Assembly: GCA_013214885.1 (NCBI GenBank)
Contig: JABSRS010000086.1
Coordinates: 1 to 10,516 of the forward strand
Direction of reading: 5' to 3'
From: Gammaproteobacteria bacterium
GTDB taxonomy: Bacteria; Pseudomonadota; Gammaproteobacteria; Enterobacterales; Psychrobiaceae
Length of the DNA: 10,516 nucleotides
Positions 1-7,672 of the stretch are shown in pieces (position 1 is the stretch's first letter; each line of letters begins with the position of its first letter). The notes under the pieces are model-generated. The model saw nothing but the letters and a program-made list of their open reading frames with translations, had not been told where the DNA came from and made no database searches. The translations under genes were made by a program, and so were the position numbers.

Positions 1-851
1 TTGATGACGCTGATTTTAGCGGGAATAATTTTTATCTGTTCACTCGTTTCGCTGCCGCAGATATGCATTTGATGGCCCCTTTGATTATTATTGATAGTAA
101 AACTCGCCAAGTTGTTTCAGTAGAAGCGCTCACACGATGGATTATGCATGACGGTACCGAAGTGTCACCGACCGAGTTTATTCCCTTAGCCCAGTCCAAC
201 AACCTAATTCATTCAATAACCACTTTTGTAGTCGATGAAGCCTTAGCGCAATTAGCCAAGTGGCATCAGCAAAAGCTAATGCTCAAGATCAATGTCAACT
301 TGTCCGCATCAGATTTTCAAGATGTATTTTTAGCCCAACGACTGATCAACCTATTAGCCCATTACAAAGTTGAAGCCAAATATCTAACCTTAGAGATTAC
401 CGAGGGGGTACTAATTGAAAACATTGATCGCGCCAAAGAGAACATTAATATCTTACGAGATGCTGGGGTCAATATCGCCCTTGATGATTTTGGTACCGGG
501 TTTTCCTCGTTAGACTATTTGCGTACGCTCAATATTAATCAGTTAAAACTAGATTACAGCTTTACTCGCAACGTCTTAAACCATCATAAAGACCTTGCAA
601 TCATGGAGTCGACAATTAAACTTGCCCATCAGTTAGATTGCTCAGTAACCGCAGAAGGGGTTGAGAGTGAAGCACTTAATGATAAACTAAGTTCAATTGA
701 GTGTGATTTTCTTCAAGGGCATTGGTTATGCGTCCCAAAATCGGCTCAACAAGTAACGCAATACATTTTGACCACAGGTGTCTATAGTGAGACTGTAGAA
801 CCGACCAGAGAACCCAATGACATCATTAGACAATCAACAATACACAGTTAA
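1..851 (+). CDS. EAL-domain c-di-GMP phosphodiesterase, 3' part (5' end outside window)
   Basis: This is the C-terminal part of a cyclic-di-GMP signalling protein. The reading frame is open from base 3, so the ATG at 63 is internal and the true start lies upstream, possibly with a GGDEF or sensor domain. The EAL domain fills almost all of the visible protein. Numbered from the Met at 63, it shows the signature EAL (SVEALTRW, about residues 20-27), the metal-binding Asn (INVNLSASDF), LEITEG, the ALDDFGTGFSS loop, the Lys of LKLD, the AEGVESE glutamate and LQGH. The usual residues for hydrolysing c-di-GMP to pGpG therefore appear present, so activity is plausible. The YQP motif that normally opens the domain reads MAPL here, and the final motif is QGH rather than QGY. 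The gene ends by running 35 nt into tsaA, suggesting co-transcription. The family call is firm; the activity is inferred. Confidence 0.93.
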   Translation, partial: DDADFSGNNFYLFTRFAAADMHLMAPLIIIDSKTRQVVSVEALTRWIMHDGTEVSPTEFIPLAQSNNLIHSITTFVVDEALAQLAKWHQQKLMLKINVNLSASDFQDVFLAQRLINLLAHYKVEAKYLTLEITEGVLIENIDRAKENINILRDAGVNIALDDFGTGFSSLDYLRTLNINQLKLDYSFTRNVLNHHKDLAIMESTIKLAHQLDCSVTAEGVESEALNDKLSSIECDFLQGHWLCVPKSAQQVTQYILTTGVYSETVEPTREPNDIIRQSTIHS

Positions 852-1533
852 TCCTATTGGCTTTATCCAGTCGCCATTTAAAGAAAAATTCGCGATCCCA
901 CGTCAACCCCGTTTAGCCAGTTCAGCCCATGGCATCATTAAACTTATTGCACCTTATAACCACCCTGACGCCGTCAGAGATCTTGAGCAATTCTCGCACC
1001 TGTGGCTAATCTTTCGTTTTCATCAAACCGCGCAGCAAGGGTGGAATCCTTTAGTGCGACCACCACGGTTAGGCGGCAATAAAAAAACGGGAGTATTTTC
1101 GACTCGCTCGACCTTTAGACCCAACAGTATTGGGATGTCAGCGGTTAAGCTTGAGCGGGTAATCATCAACAAAAATCAGGCACAAATTGAAGTAAGCGGC
1201 ATTGATTTACTCGACGGCACGCCGATTTTGGATATCAAGCCTTACATCCCCTACTCTGATGCTGTCGATGCCCAAGGGGGATTTGCTGATGCCCCACCTG
1301 CTATCACCATGAGTATCGAGTTTAGCGAAGCGGTGTTATCTTTTATCGCAACCCAGACTCAATATCCTAATTTGCTCGCGTTAATTACCCAGGTGCTTGA
1401 ACAAGATCCTCGTCCAGCCTATAAAAAGAACACCGACCAAATTCAACAATACGGTGTACGGTTATATGATTTTAATATTCAATGGCAAGTGGTTAATAAC
1501 ACCACGTTGGTAACAAATATTAGTCAGGTTTAA
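817..1533 (+). CDS. tsaA: tRNA (N6-threonylcarbamoyladenosine(37)-N6)-methyltransferase TrmO (TsaA/YaeB)
   Basis: This SAM-dependent enzyme of the UPF0066/TsaA family adds a methyl group to t6A37 of tRNA-Thr, giving m6t6A37, in the cytoplasm. At 238 aa it has the length of the E. coli YaeB protein. Visible family motifs are IGFIQSPFKEKFAIPRQP near the N-terminus (about residues 14-31), FSHLWLIFRFH, RPPRLGG and FSTRSTFRPNSIGMS (the most conserved block), then GIDLLDGTPILDIKPYIPY. The C-terminal extension ends with the DPRPAYKK box typical of the gammaproteobacterial form. The ATG at 817 leaves eight residues before the conserved YTVNPIGFI, as expected, but has no strong Shine-Dalgarno. It overlaps the end of the EAL gene by 35 nt, so translational coupling is likely. 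tsaA next to proS is, as I recall, a common gammaproteobacterial arrangement. Confidence 0.95.
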   Translation: MTSLDNQQYTVNPIGFIQSPFKEKFAIPRQPRLASSAHGIIKLIAPYNHPDAVRDLEQFSHLWLIFRFHQTAQQGWNPLVRPPRLGGNKKTGVFSTRSTFRPNSIGMSAVKLERVIINKNQAQIEVSGIDLLDGTPILDIKPYIPYSDAVDAQGGFADAPPAITMSIEFSEAVLSFIATQTQYPNLLALITQVLEQDPRPAYKKNTDQIQQYGVRLYDFNIQWQVVNNTTLVTNISQV

Positions 1534-1564
1534 ATCTAGTTGACTCTTTAGCACAAAGTGCCAT

Positions 1565-1581
1565 GCCAATCGTAGATTGGC
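1565..1581. promoter_or_regulatory. Perfect inverted repeat in the tsaA-proS gap
   Basis: GCCAATC and GATTGGC form a perfect 7-bp inverted repeat around a 3-nt GTA loop. It is not followed by a T-run, so it is not a typical intrinsic terminator. It lies just upstream of the candidate proS promoter and could be an operator or an RNA hairpin. The function is unknown. Confidence 0.35.
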
Positions 1582-1592
1582 GGCCCAACACC

Positions 1593-1601
1593 TGATACAA
1601 T
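1593..1601 (+). promoter_or_regulatory. proS: Candidate extended -10 promoter for proS
   Basis: TGATACAAT fits an extended -10 element (TG, one base, then TACAAT, one mismatch to TATAAT), 43 nt before the proS ATG. I see no good -35 at normal spacing. Extended -10 promoters can work without one, but the call is tentative. Confidence 0.35.
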
Positions 1602-1644
1602 TCCGCTTTATTTTTTCTATTTAACCCTGTTAAGGTGTTCACTT

Positions 1645-3360
1645 ATGCGTACCACCAGCTATTTATTAGCCACCCAAAAAGAAACCCCAAATGATGCTGA
1701 GATTATTAGTCATCAGTTAATGATCCGTGCTGGTATGGTTCGTCGCCTTGCGTCAGGCTTGTACACTTGGTTACCTTCTGGTTTACGGGTATTGCAAAAA
1801 GTGGCTGGTATTGTTCGTCAAGAAATGGAACGCGCCAGCTCGGTTGAAGTACTAATGCCAATGGTTCAACCAGCAGATTTATGGCAAGAAACAGGCCGTA
1901 TCAACGAGTTTGGTCCTGAATTGCTACGGATTAAAGATCGTCATAACCGTTCGTTCGTGCTTGGTCCAACCCATGAAGAAGTCATTACCGATTTAGTCCG
2001 TAAAGAGCTTAAAAGCTACAAGCAATTACCGCTCAACTTATTCCAAATTCAAACGAAATTCCGTGATGAAGTACGTCCTCGTTTTGGCGTGATGCGTTCT
2101 CGTGAATTTATGATGAAAGATGCTTACTCTTTCCATCTATCTGATGAGTGTATGGAAAAAACATACCAAATAATGTTTAAAGCTTACTGCCGGATCTTTG
2201 ACCGTCTTGGTTTAGATTACCGCCCAGTACTTGCCGACAGTGGCAGCATTGGTGGTGCGTTATCGCATGAGTTCCATGTGTTAGCTGAATCGGGTGAAGA
2301 TGCCATCGTATTTAGTGACGGATCTGACTACGCAGCAAACATTGAAAAAGCCGAAGCCCTAGCACCAACAGGTGAACGCCCTGCTCCAAGCCAAGAACTA
2401 ACTGAAGTAGCCACACCAAATGTTAAGAGCATTGAAGATGTCGCTGCCATATTGTCAATCGACCCAACCACCACGGTAAAAACTTTACTGGTTAAAGGTA
2501 TCGATGGCGACAAGGAAATAATCGTTGCCGTGGTACTACGTGGCGATCATGAACTAAATGAAGTTAAAGCCGAAAAGCATCCATTAATTGCGGTGCCATT
2601 TGAGTTTGCAACTGAAGCTGAAGTTTTTGCAGCATCTGGTACTAAACCAGGTTCAATCGGTCCGGTTAAATTGGACATTCCTGTGATTGTTGATCGCAGC
2701 GCAGCACACCTTAGCGACTTTGTTTGTGGTGCTAATAAAGATGACGCTCACTTTACGGGTGTTAACTGGGATCGTGACATTACTGATTACCAAGTAGCTG
2801 ACCTACGCAACGTAGTGGCTGGTGATCCTAGCCCTTGTGGTCAAGGTAAACTAGAAATTAAGCGCGGCATTGAAGTTGGTCATATTTTCCAACTTGGCAA
2901 CAAGTACGCTCAATCGATGAAAGCTGGCGTGTTAAACGAGCAAGGCAAGCATCAAATCCTAAACATGGGTTGTTACGGTGTTGGCGTTTCTCGTATCGTT
3001 GCTGCGGCCATTGAGCAAAACAATGATGATCGCGGAATTATTTGGCCAAACGAAATTGCACCATTTAAAGTGGTTATCGTGCCAATGAATATGCAAAAGT
3101 CAGAGTCAATCGCTGCCGCTGCTAATTCGTTATACGAGCAACTGCAAGATGCTGGCATTGAAGTATTATTTGATGACCGTAAAGAACGTGCTGGCGTAAT
3201 GTTTGCCGACATGGAATTAATTGGTATTCCACATACCGTGGTTATCGGTCAACGCAGCCTAGACAACGGTGTACTTGAATACAAGTCTCGTAAAACTGGC
3301 GAAAAAGAAGAAGTTGCGATTGATGAAATGGTCAACTTCCTAAAAGCTAAACTAGCGTAA
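1645..3360 (+). CDS. proS: Prolyl-tRNA synthetase (bacterial type, with editing domain)
   Basis: ProRS charges tRNA-Pro with proline in an ATP-dependent cytoplasmic reaction and is essential. The 571-aa length and near-full collinearity fit the bacterial type carrying the insertion domain that hydrolyses mischarged Ala-tRNA-Pro. The N-terminus reads [19 protein letters not shown], as in Shewanella and Vibrio orthologues. Class II motif 2 lies near residue 139 ([17 protein letters not shown]). The insertion domain runs roughly from residue 220 to 400, motif 3 is near residue 442 ([17 protein letters not shown]), and the anticodon-binding domain follows to the C-terminus ([18 protein letters not shown]). 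The start is supported by AAGGTG at 1632-1637, 7 nt before the ATG. A strong terminator follows the stop. The last 56 bases (from 3305) and the terminator are duplicated 6.9 kb downstream, yet the gene itself is intact, as expected where an element integrates at a gene end and restores it. Confidence 0.98.
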   Translation: MRTTSYLLATQKETPNDAEIISHQLMIRAGMVRRLASGLYTWLPSGLRVLQKVAGIVRQEMERASSVEVLMPMVQPADLWQETGRINEFGPELLRIKDRHNRSFVLGPTHEEVITDLVRKELKSYKQLPLNLFQIQTKFRDEVRPRFGVMRSREFMMKDAYSFHLSDECMEKTYQIMFKAYCRIFDRLGLDYRPVLADSGSIGGALSHEFHVLAESGEDAIVFSDGSDYAANIEKAEALAPTGERPAPSQELTEVATPNVKSIEDVAAILSIDPTTTVKTLLVKGIDGDKEIIVAVVLRGDHELNEVKAEKHPLIAVPFEFATEAEVFAASGTKPGSIGPVKLDIPVIVDRSAAHLSDFVCGANKDDAHFTGVNWDRDITDYQVADLRNVVAGDPSPCGQGKLEIKRGIEVGHIFQLGNKYAQSMKAGVLNEQGKHQILNMGCYGVGVSRIVAAAIEQNNDDRGIIWPNEIAPFKVVIVPMNMQKSESIAAAANSLYEQLQDAGIEVLFDDRKERAGVMFADMELIGIPHTVVIGQRSLDNGVLEYKSRKTGEKEEVAIDEMVNFLKAKLA

Positions 3361-3404
3361 ATTTAGCTTAAGCAATCGAAGCCACCGTCAAGGTGGCTTT
3401 TTTT
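3305..3404 (+). repeat. Direct repeat copy 1: 3' end of proS plus terminator (left island boundary)
   Basis: This 100-bp segment matches 10225-10324 in the same orientation at a constant offset of 6920, with two mismatches (3312 A versus C, 3373 C versus T). It covers the last codons of proS, the stop codon, the short 3' UTR and the terminator up to its T-run. The central 60 bp (3313-3372) are identical. It is the candidate left attachment site or recombination boundary of the accessory block. Confidence 0.9.
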
Positions 3405-3405
3405 T
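3379..3405 (+). terminator. Intrinsic terminator of proS
   Basis: AAGCCACC (3379-3386) pairs with GGTGGCTT (3392-3399) around a 5-nt loop, and an unbroken T-run continues to 3405. This is a textbook rho-independent terminator 18 nt after the proS stop. It should insulate the accessory genes from proS transcription. Confidence 0.92.
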
Positions 3406-3824
3406 GTCTCGGTTAAGAGCTATTCAAATACCTATGAAGCAAGATTGCGCGTATTGAAGAAGATCTTTGTTACGCCACCTAGGTTTTGATAATGATCATC
3501 ACATACCCGCTCTAATTTAAGTGGGCATATTAACTATGTCATTATATTTTATACTTTTTAGTTGTACTATAATCGAATAATTATTATATTGCCCCTTACT
3601 TTATAAGGGCGTTTAGCGTTTAATTTTGTTTATTACAAATAATAAATCGAGCTAAGAAATTCTTTATTAAAACACCAGGAAGTTTAATTATAATTGAGTA
3701 ACAGTTAATCTTTGGTAATGCGACAACAACCCTCATGTCTCAATCATCCGCATTATAGAAATCACAAAAAATAAAAATGCGCCCCGATAGCATTTAGGAC
3801 AGATCAACTTTCAAGGAGAATATA
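3406..3824. other. AT-rich non-coding leader of the accessory block
   Basis: This stretch of about 420 bp holds no convincing gene on either strand. It is strongly A+T-rich and carries small palindromes: ATGATCAT at 3492-3499, AATTATAATT at 3686-3695, and a short imperfect hairpin around 3591-3610 (CCCTTA/TAAGGG core). A TATAAT hexamer lies at 3568-3573. It presumably contains the promoter and any operator of the downstream operon, and perhaps an unrecognised small RNA. I cannot define any of these. Confidence 0.6.
3568..3573 (+). promoter_or_regulatory. Possible -10 hexamer for the accessory operon
   Basis: This is a perfect TATAAT in AT-rich DNA about 250 nt upstream of the first accessory gene. 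No TTGACA-like -35 sits 16-18 nt upstream; the matching position reads TATTTT. Such hexamers arise by chance in AT-rich sequence, so this is only a candidate, and it would imply a long 5' UTR. Confidence 0.22.
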
Positions 3825-4298
3825 TTGTTTTTTAGAAAAATTATATTGAACATTTCGATACTTTTGTTATTAGCTGGTTGTCAGTCCTTACCGAGAAAAA
3901 CACCAACAGTTGAAATCCCACCGCAATTACAATCTTTCCCATCTGATGCAAAACTCATAGGAAAAGACGTAGTCGATCTACAACTTTCACTAAAAGATAG
4001 AAATTTATATCTGACGAACCAAGGGCGGGTAAAGCTGTTATCTACCCAGCAGTGTGATATTGATATAGTCGCTCATCGTGGAGACTTTAGAGAGCCAGAA
4101 AGTAGTTTGCGAGCAATTACCAGTGCCGTTGCTGATAATTTTAACTCGATTGAAATTGATGTGATGCAAATTAAAAGTGGTCTGTGGGTAAACCACCATG
4201 ATATGGATACTGGCCGAGCGGTTGTACACTATAGTGGCAAAAGTTATAACATGCGTAAAATGTCAGATAAAAATTTTTCTGGATTACGTTTAAGATAA
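3825..4298 (+). CDS. GDPD-family lipoprotein, 5' part (frameshifted)
   Basis: This is the N-terminal part of a glycerophosphodiester phosphodiesterase-like lipoprotein. The start is a TTG at 3825, 6 nt after a strong AAGGAG (3813-3818). It gives a signal peptide (FFRKIILNISILLLLAGC) with lipobox LAGC and lipidated Cys19, so export and membrane anchoring are expected. The GDPD fold begins near residue 80 with AHRG (His84, Arg85), then PESS in place of the usual PENT, IEID (Glu110, Asp112) and HHD (His125). These are the first half of the metal and catalytic set of enzymes that split glycerophosphodiesters into an alcohol and glycerol-3-phosphate. The frame stops at 4296-4298, mid-domain, while the rest continues in the +1 frame. 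A single extra A near 4291-4293, or loss of two bases in an AGAG run, would explain this. Taken alone this product would be inactive. Confidence 0.85.
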   Translation: MFFRKIILNISILLLLAGCQSLPRKTPTVEIPPQLQSFPSDAKLIGKDVVDLQLSLKDRNLYLTNQGRVKLLSTQQCDIDIVAHRGDFREPESSLRAITSAVADNFNSIEIDVMQIKSGLWVNHHDMDTGRAVVHYSGKSYNMRKMSDKNFSGLRLR

Positions 4299-5259
4299 AG
4301 AAACCAATAATTTACTCGATCAGCGTCCTATTACTGCTTACGAATCATTTACTGCGTTTGCCAAATATCGAAAACCATCACAAGTGCTAAATGTCGAAGT
4401 AAAGAGCAAAGCTAGTGGCGCAGAGCTAGAAAAATTAGACTACATGCTACGAAGCACCGTCGGACAACATTCATTTTATTATTCCTCATTAAACCTTGAT
4501 ACCTTAAAAAAACTCCGTGGCATTAACTCAACCGTTTACCTTGGTTTTATTCAAGGCTCTCACCCACAAAGCGTGTCTAAATTAAAAAGTGCACTGCGAA
4601 AAGGGGTTAAAAACGATCAACTTTACAAACTCTATAGCAAAAATATTGAAGCGATCGGTAACTATGGAACACAAAGATATCGTCGTAAATACAAAGATTA
4701 CACTTCGTTATCGGCACTGGGTAATTTACAAATAAAACTCGGTTCAAATTCTGGCTTACACATGGATATTCGTAGCTACGCGAATGCGACTTATGTCAAA
4801 GGTCGGGCGAATCGATTAGGAATGAAAGTATATACCTATTCAATCAATGGCACGAATTACCATCAAGGTAAGTTGTTGGCGTTAAATAAATCACTATTAC
4901 CTGATGGCATCATTATTGATGCGACGCCATATCGCTTATGCAAGCAACTTTTCAACGCCTCTAAACCATTAAAGGCATATAGAGCAAGCACCTCGATAGG
5001 TCGTTACATCAACGACTTACCACAAGACGCTGACTTTGATCAACTAGAACAAATGCTGTCATACATCAACGAAGGCTATTACGTGTCTATCTCAGATGGT
5101 TTGAAACGTATTGGGGCAGAAAAAAACAAATCAGTCCCGAAAGTGGAAAAGACAGTTATGTCTTTTGATTTCCCAACGATTAAAGATGGCGAAATTGATA
5201 CATCGACCAGCAAAGCGATACTAATAAAAATACGAGTGCTGAACAATGACCGACAATAA
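4294..5259 (+). pseudogene. GDPD-family lipoprotein, 3' part (continuation in shifted frame)
   Basis: This is the remainder of the phosphodiesterase domain, open in the +1 frame from 4294 to the stop at 5257-5259. A GTG at 4384 could be read as a start, but it falls inside the conserved strand QVLNVEVKSK and has no Shine-Dalgarno, so it is not a real start. The segment supplies the missing GDPD elements: the NVEVK glutamate and lysine (4390-4404), MKVYTYSING (equivalent to the late WTVN strand) and LLPDGIIIDATPYRL (equivalent to GVDGIITD). About 90 further residues, with no motif I recognise, follow the domain. Joined to the 5' part it would make a lipoprotein of roughly 475 aa with a complete active site. 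The intact coding character on both sides points to a recent mutation, a sequencing error or recoding. It ends 14 nt inside the next gene. Confidence 0.78.
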
Positions 5260-5449
5260 AACAAGCCCTTTTGCTGAAAGTTTACTCAGTAGTGCTCCAA
5301 TCCAAAAAAAAATGCAAGCAGCAGAAAAAGAACTTAAAAAAATACAATCTCAGCAGCAAAAACAACAAAAGAAAACTGAAAAAAATGAAGTAGTACAAGC
5401 ACAAATTGCCATGGTGGGAAAACCATTTTGGTGGATGATGCGGCTTTAA
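5246..5449 (+). CDS. Short charged coiled-coil protein; N-terminal part of the large membrane protein
   Basis: The ATG at 5246 overlaps the end of the preceding gene by 14 nt, so translation is probably coupled; there is no strong Shine-Dalgarno. The first 59 codons encode a soluble stretch very rich in Lys, Gln and Glu (for example KELKKIQSQQQKQQKKTEKN, residues 29-48), likely a helix or coiled coil. The last codons (KPFWWMMRL) read out of frame relative to the downstream protein. At 5416-5422 the sequence is G GGA AAA. Slipping back one base there joins residue K59 to TILVDDAALTDVAGG and on to the 7653 stop, giving a continuous protein of about 802 aa. The short product is therefore either a frameshift fragment or the zero-frame product of recoding. 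No domain of known function is visible. Confidence 0.6.
   Translation: MTDNKTSPFAESLLSSAPIQKKMQAAEKELKKIQSQQQKQQKKTEKNEVVQAQIAMVGKPFWWMMRL
5416..5422 (+). promoter_or_regulatory. G GGA AAA heptamer at the frame change (possible -1 frameshift site)
   Basis: In the upstream frame the codons read GTG GGA AAA CCA, so the heptamer fits the X XXY YYZ slippery pattern exactly and in the correct phase. A -1 slip gives GGG AAA ACC and enters the long downstream frame. I see no convincing Shine-Dalgarno-like stimulator upstream and only weak stems downstream. Loss of one G from an original GGGG run would look the same. Recoding is possible but unproven. Confidence 0.35.
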
Positions 5450-7653
5450 CCGATGTAGCTGGCGGTAAAAACTCAACCGAAGAAGACTTAAGAGCGGTTG
5501 AATTATTTGGTCGTACCATCAGTGGTATAGGGGTGACCCTATTATTGGCTGACATGCTATTAAAAGGCAAACATGTGGCAAAAATAGGCAAAGCCTTTGG
5601 TTTGTTTTTATTGATCGGGGTAGTTGTTTGGCCAACTGTTTTCTTTGGTCAAAAATGGTTGGTCGATCATTTCATTGTCGATGCATCATCAGCTGAAGAT
5701 CGCCAACAAGCCTATTTATCACAAATGATTCGAAGCGCGCTTATTCAACGTTCAGTTGAATTTGAAGGGTTAAAATATGATCCTAATGCAGAGCATACGG
5801 CACTGGATAAAGCCTTCTTATCTATTTTTGGTGGTTTAGTATTTGCTGATGACGAAGTGGTTGCCTCTTTAGAAAAGCGCAAGCACCTTATTATGGCAAG
5901 ATTCGTCAATGATCATGCAATGTCTCGATTTGATCAATATTACGGTAATTATGATCAATTTCGGAGTAGCTTACGTGGTCATTACAAAAAGTATGCGAAA
6001 GCCTCAAATGATTATAACCAAGCCCTTGCTTCATCACCCAAAAGAGCCGATAGCTATTGGTTAGAAGTACAAAATGAAATTAAAGATGGTTGGGGCCAAT
6101 ATCAAAAAGGCGAAATGGCCTATCAGGCTAGAGTTGAATCGAGAGCACAAAAGATCGCTCCAAAGGTATATCAGTATTTTGAGCGTCGCGAAAAGTGCGA
6201 CGATAAGAAAAAGAAATACCGCGGAAAATGTTATGCAAAATATGACGCATATTACGATAAAGAAATTAAAAAATACCAAATACCTTATGTTCCTGCGAAT
6301 GATTGGTTAATCCGTGAAGAAATTAGTTCAACTGAAAACTTTGGTAGTTCGGTAATCGCAGGCGTGCTTACTGGTGGTTTATTTACAGCCTTACAAGCGG
6401 CAAGTCTAGTGACCGGAGGTGACGGTGGTTTGAAAGATCATCGGATGGTTTATACCAATGACGTCAATCACTATAAAAGTATTTTAATGGTAAAGATGGC
6501 ACCTGGTTTTTCAAAAGAATCTGGTGGTTATCCACTTGGCATTGATTCGGTACATACGTTTAGAACCCACCCTGTAACGAGTAAAAAAGTAAAAGCGAGT
6601 TTAAGAAAAAAAGGGCTACAGCTACCCAATAATTGGTCACTGCTACAGCGAGCTGAATTTGATGCTGCGGTAGTAAAAAAAGTTCATCAAGATGCCGATA
6701 GACAATGGAATAAAGGCATTCAATCGAAAAATAGCAGTATGCCACCTAATCTGTCTTGGAAAAAATTTCAGTTGCAGTCGGATGTACAACATAAAATCAA
6801 ACAGAAAATGGGCGATTTATACGTAAATCCAATGTATGCCGATTGGAATAATGTGCAATTTAAAAAGAACGTTATTGATGTCAACGTACAACGTAAGACA
6901 GCAGAATACCTTGAAGTTTTAAAGGCTCAAATGGCCGAATTTGATGATGGTGGAACATTTGAATCTACGGGTAAATCAGCACTTCGAGCGATTATTGTTC
7001 CGCCAATCTCCATGGGTATTAGCTTACTGCTAGTGTTACTGACGGTGTTAAAATTGCCAATTAAGGCGATAGAATTAGTCAAGGCAAAAACGGCAGTCAA
7101 AGGACAAGAACCCGTTAAACAGAAGAAAATGGTTAATGTGGCTATTTCATTCACTTTGATCGGCTCAATTTTTATTGTCCCCATGTTGATTGGTAGCAAT
7201 GAATTTACTAAGCCAGGTTCAACGGTAAATTATTTCTTTCATCAAATGGAAAAAAATGATTCCGCGACTGCATCATTTGCACTTAAATGGTTACTGATCA
7301 CTCAACCTTTAGTTCAACCTATTGGTTCTGCGATTGACAATACGTTAAGTATAACGAGCGGTTTTGACAAGATAAGTGGACCAATAAATCGATTTGATTT
7401 AAGGATTTATAAGCATAAAGATCAGTCAACCCGTAACGCAAAGGCCTCCTCAGTATTACTGCCGTTAATTGTTAAAACTAATGTTGATTCGGCAACAATC
7501 AGAATTATGAACATCAAGCCCAAATACACCGCAGGTATGTTATTACCTGCTGGCGCGTACGATATAAAAATTTCGGCAGATGGCTATGATCCCGTCCGAA
7601 AATGGGTTTACCTCAAAGCAGACAAAAGTAGTTTCAAGATAACCTTATATTAG
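5428..7653 (+). CDS. Large multi-pass membrane protein with C-terminal PEGA-like domain (main part)
   Basis: The frame is open before 5428, and the TTG there has no ribosome-binding site, so this is best read as the main part of an 802-aa protein beginning at 5246. Numbered from 5428, hydrophobic segments lie at about 30-45, 57-74, 307-326, 518-543 and 568-589. Between the second and third is a long, highly charged, Tyr- and Lys-rich region of about 230 residues with a small CDDKKKKYRGKC motif. The last 60 residues (about 681-741) read IRIMNIKPKYTAGMLLPAGAYDIKISADGYDP, resembling the PEGA or carboxypeptidase-regulatory-like beta-sandwich often found on surface or envelope proteins. I do not recognise the full architecture and assign no function. 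It follows a lipid-phosphodiesterase-like lipoprotein and precedes a YceB-like lipoprotein, suggesting an envelope complex. Confidence 0.8.
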   Translation: MVDDAALTDVAGGKNSTEEDLRAVELFGRTISGIGVTLLLADMLLKGKHVAKIGKAFGLFLLIGVVVWPTVFFGQKWLVDHFIVDASSAEDRQQAYLSQMIRSALIQRSVEFEGLKYDPNAEHTALDKAFLSIFGGLVFADDEVVASLEKRKHLIMARFVNDHAMSRFDQYYGNYDQFRSSLRGHYKKYAKASNDYNQALASSPKRADSYWLEVQNEIKDGWGQYQKGEMAYQARVESRAQKIAPKVYQYFERREKCDDKKKKYRGKCYAKYDAYYDKEIKKYQIPYVPANDWLIREEISSTENFGSSVIAGVLTGGLFTALQAASLVTGGDGGLKDHRMVYTNDVNHYKSILMVKMAPGFSKESGGYPLGIDSVHTFRTHPVTSKKVKASLRKKGLQLPNNWSLLQRAEFDAAVVKKVHQDADRQWNKGIQSKNSSMPPNLSWKKFQLQSDVQHKIKQKMGDLYVNPMYADWNNVQFKKNVIDVNVQRKTAEYLEVLKAQMAEFDDGGTFESTGKSALRAIIVPPISMGISLLLVLLTVLKLPIKAIELVKAKTAVKGQEPVKQKKMVNVAISFTLIGSIFIVPMLIGSNEFTKPGSTVNYFFHQMEKNDSATASFALKWLLITQPLVQPIGSAIDNTLSITSGFDKISGPINRFDLRIYKHKDQSTRNAKASSVLLPLIVKTNVDSATIRIMNIKPKYTAGMLLPAGAYDIKISADGYDPVRKWVYLKADKSSFKITLY

Positions 7654-7672
7654 GACTAAAAGGAAAGTGTTT

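Noticed and set aside
1632..1648. Leader TAAGGTG...ATG of proS resembles that of the gene at 10514, suggesting another duplication
   Set aside because: The match is limited to the Shine-Dalgarno and start codon, with differing spacing and no similarity beyond them.
3591..3615. GCCCCTTA...GGGCGTTTAG resembles the 3' end of a Vibrio integron attC site
   Set aside because: The core has about ten extra bases, there is no matching 5' half with a complementary AAC core, and the cargo is a multi-gene operon rather than single-gene cassettes.
4384..5259. Independent gene starting at GTG 4384
   Set aside because: The GTG lies inside the conserved NVEVK strand of the GDPD domain, the frame is open upstream to 4294, and there is no ribosome-binding site.
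5282..5591. Reverse-strand ORFs rich in Phe/Leu opposite the Lys/Gln-rich segment
   Set aside because: They are the antisense of AAA/CAA-rich codons, giving poly-Phe/Leu, and have no ribosome-binding site or family motif.
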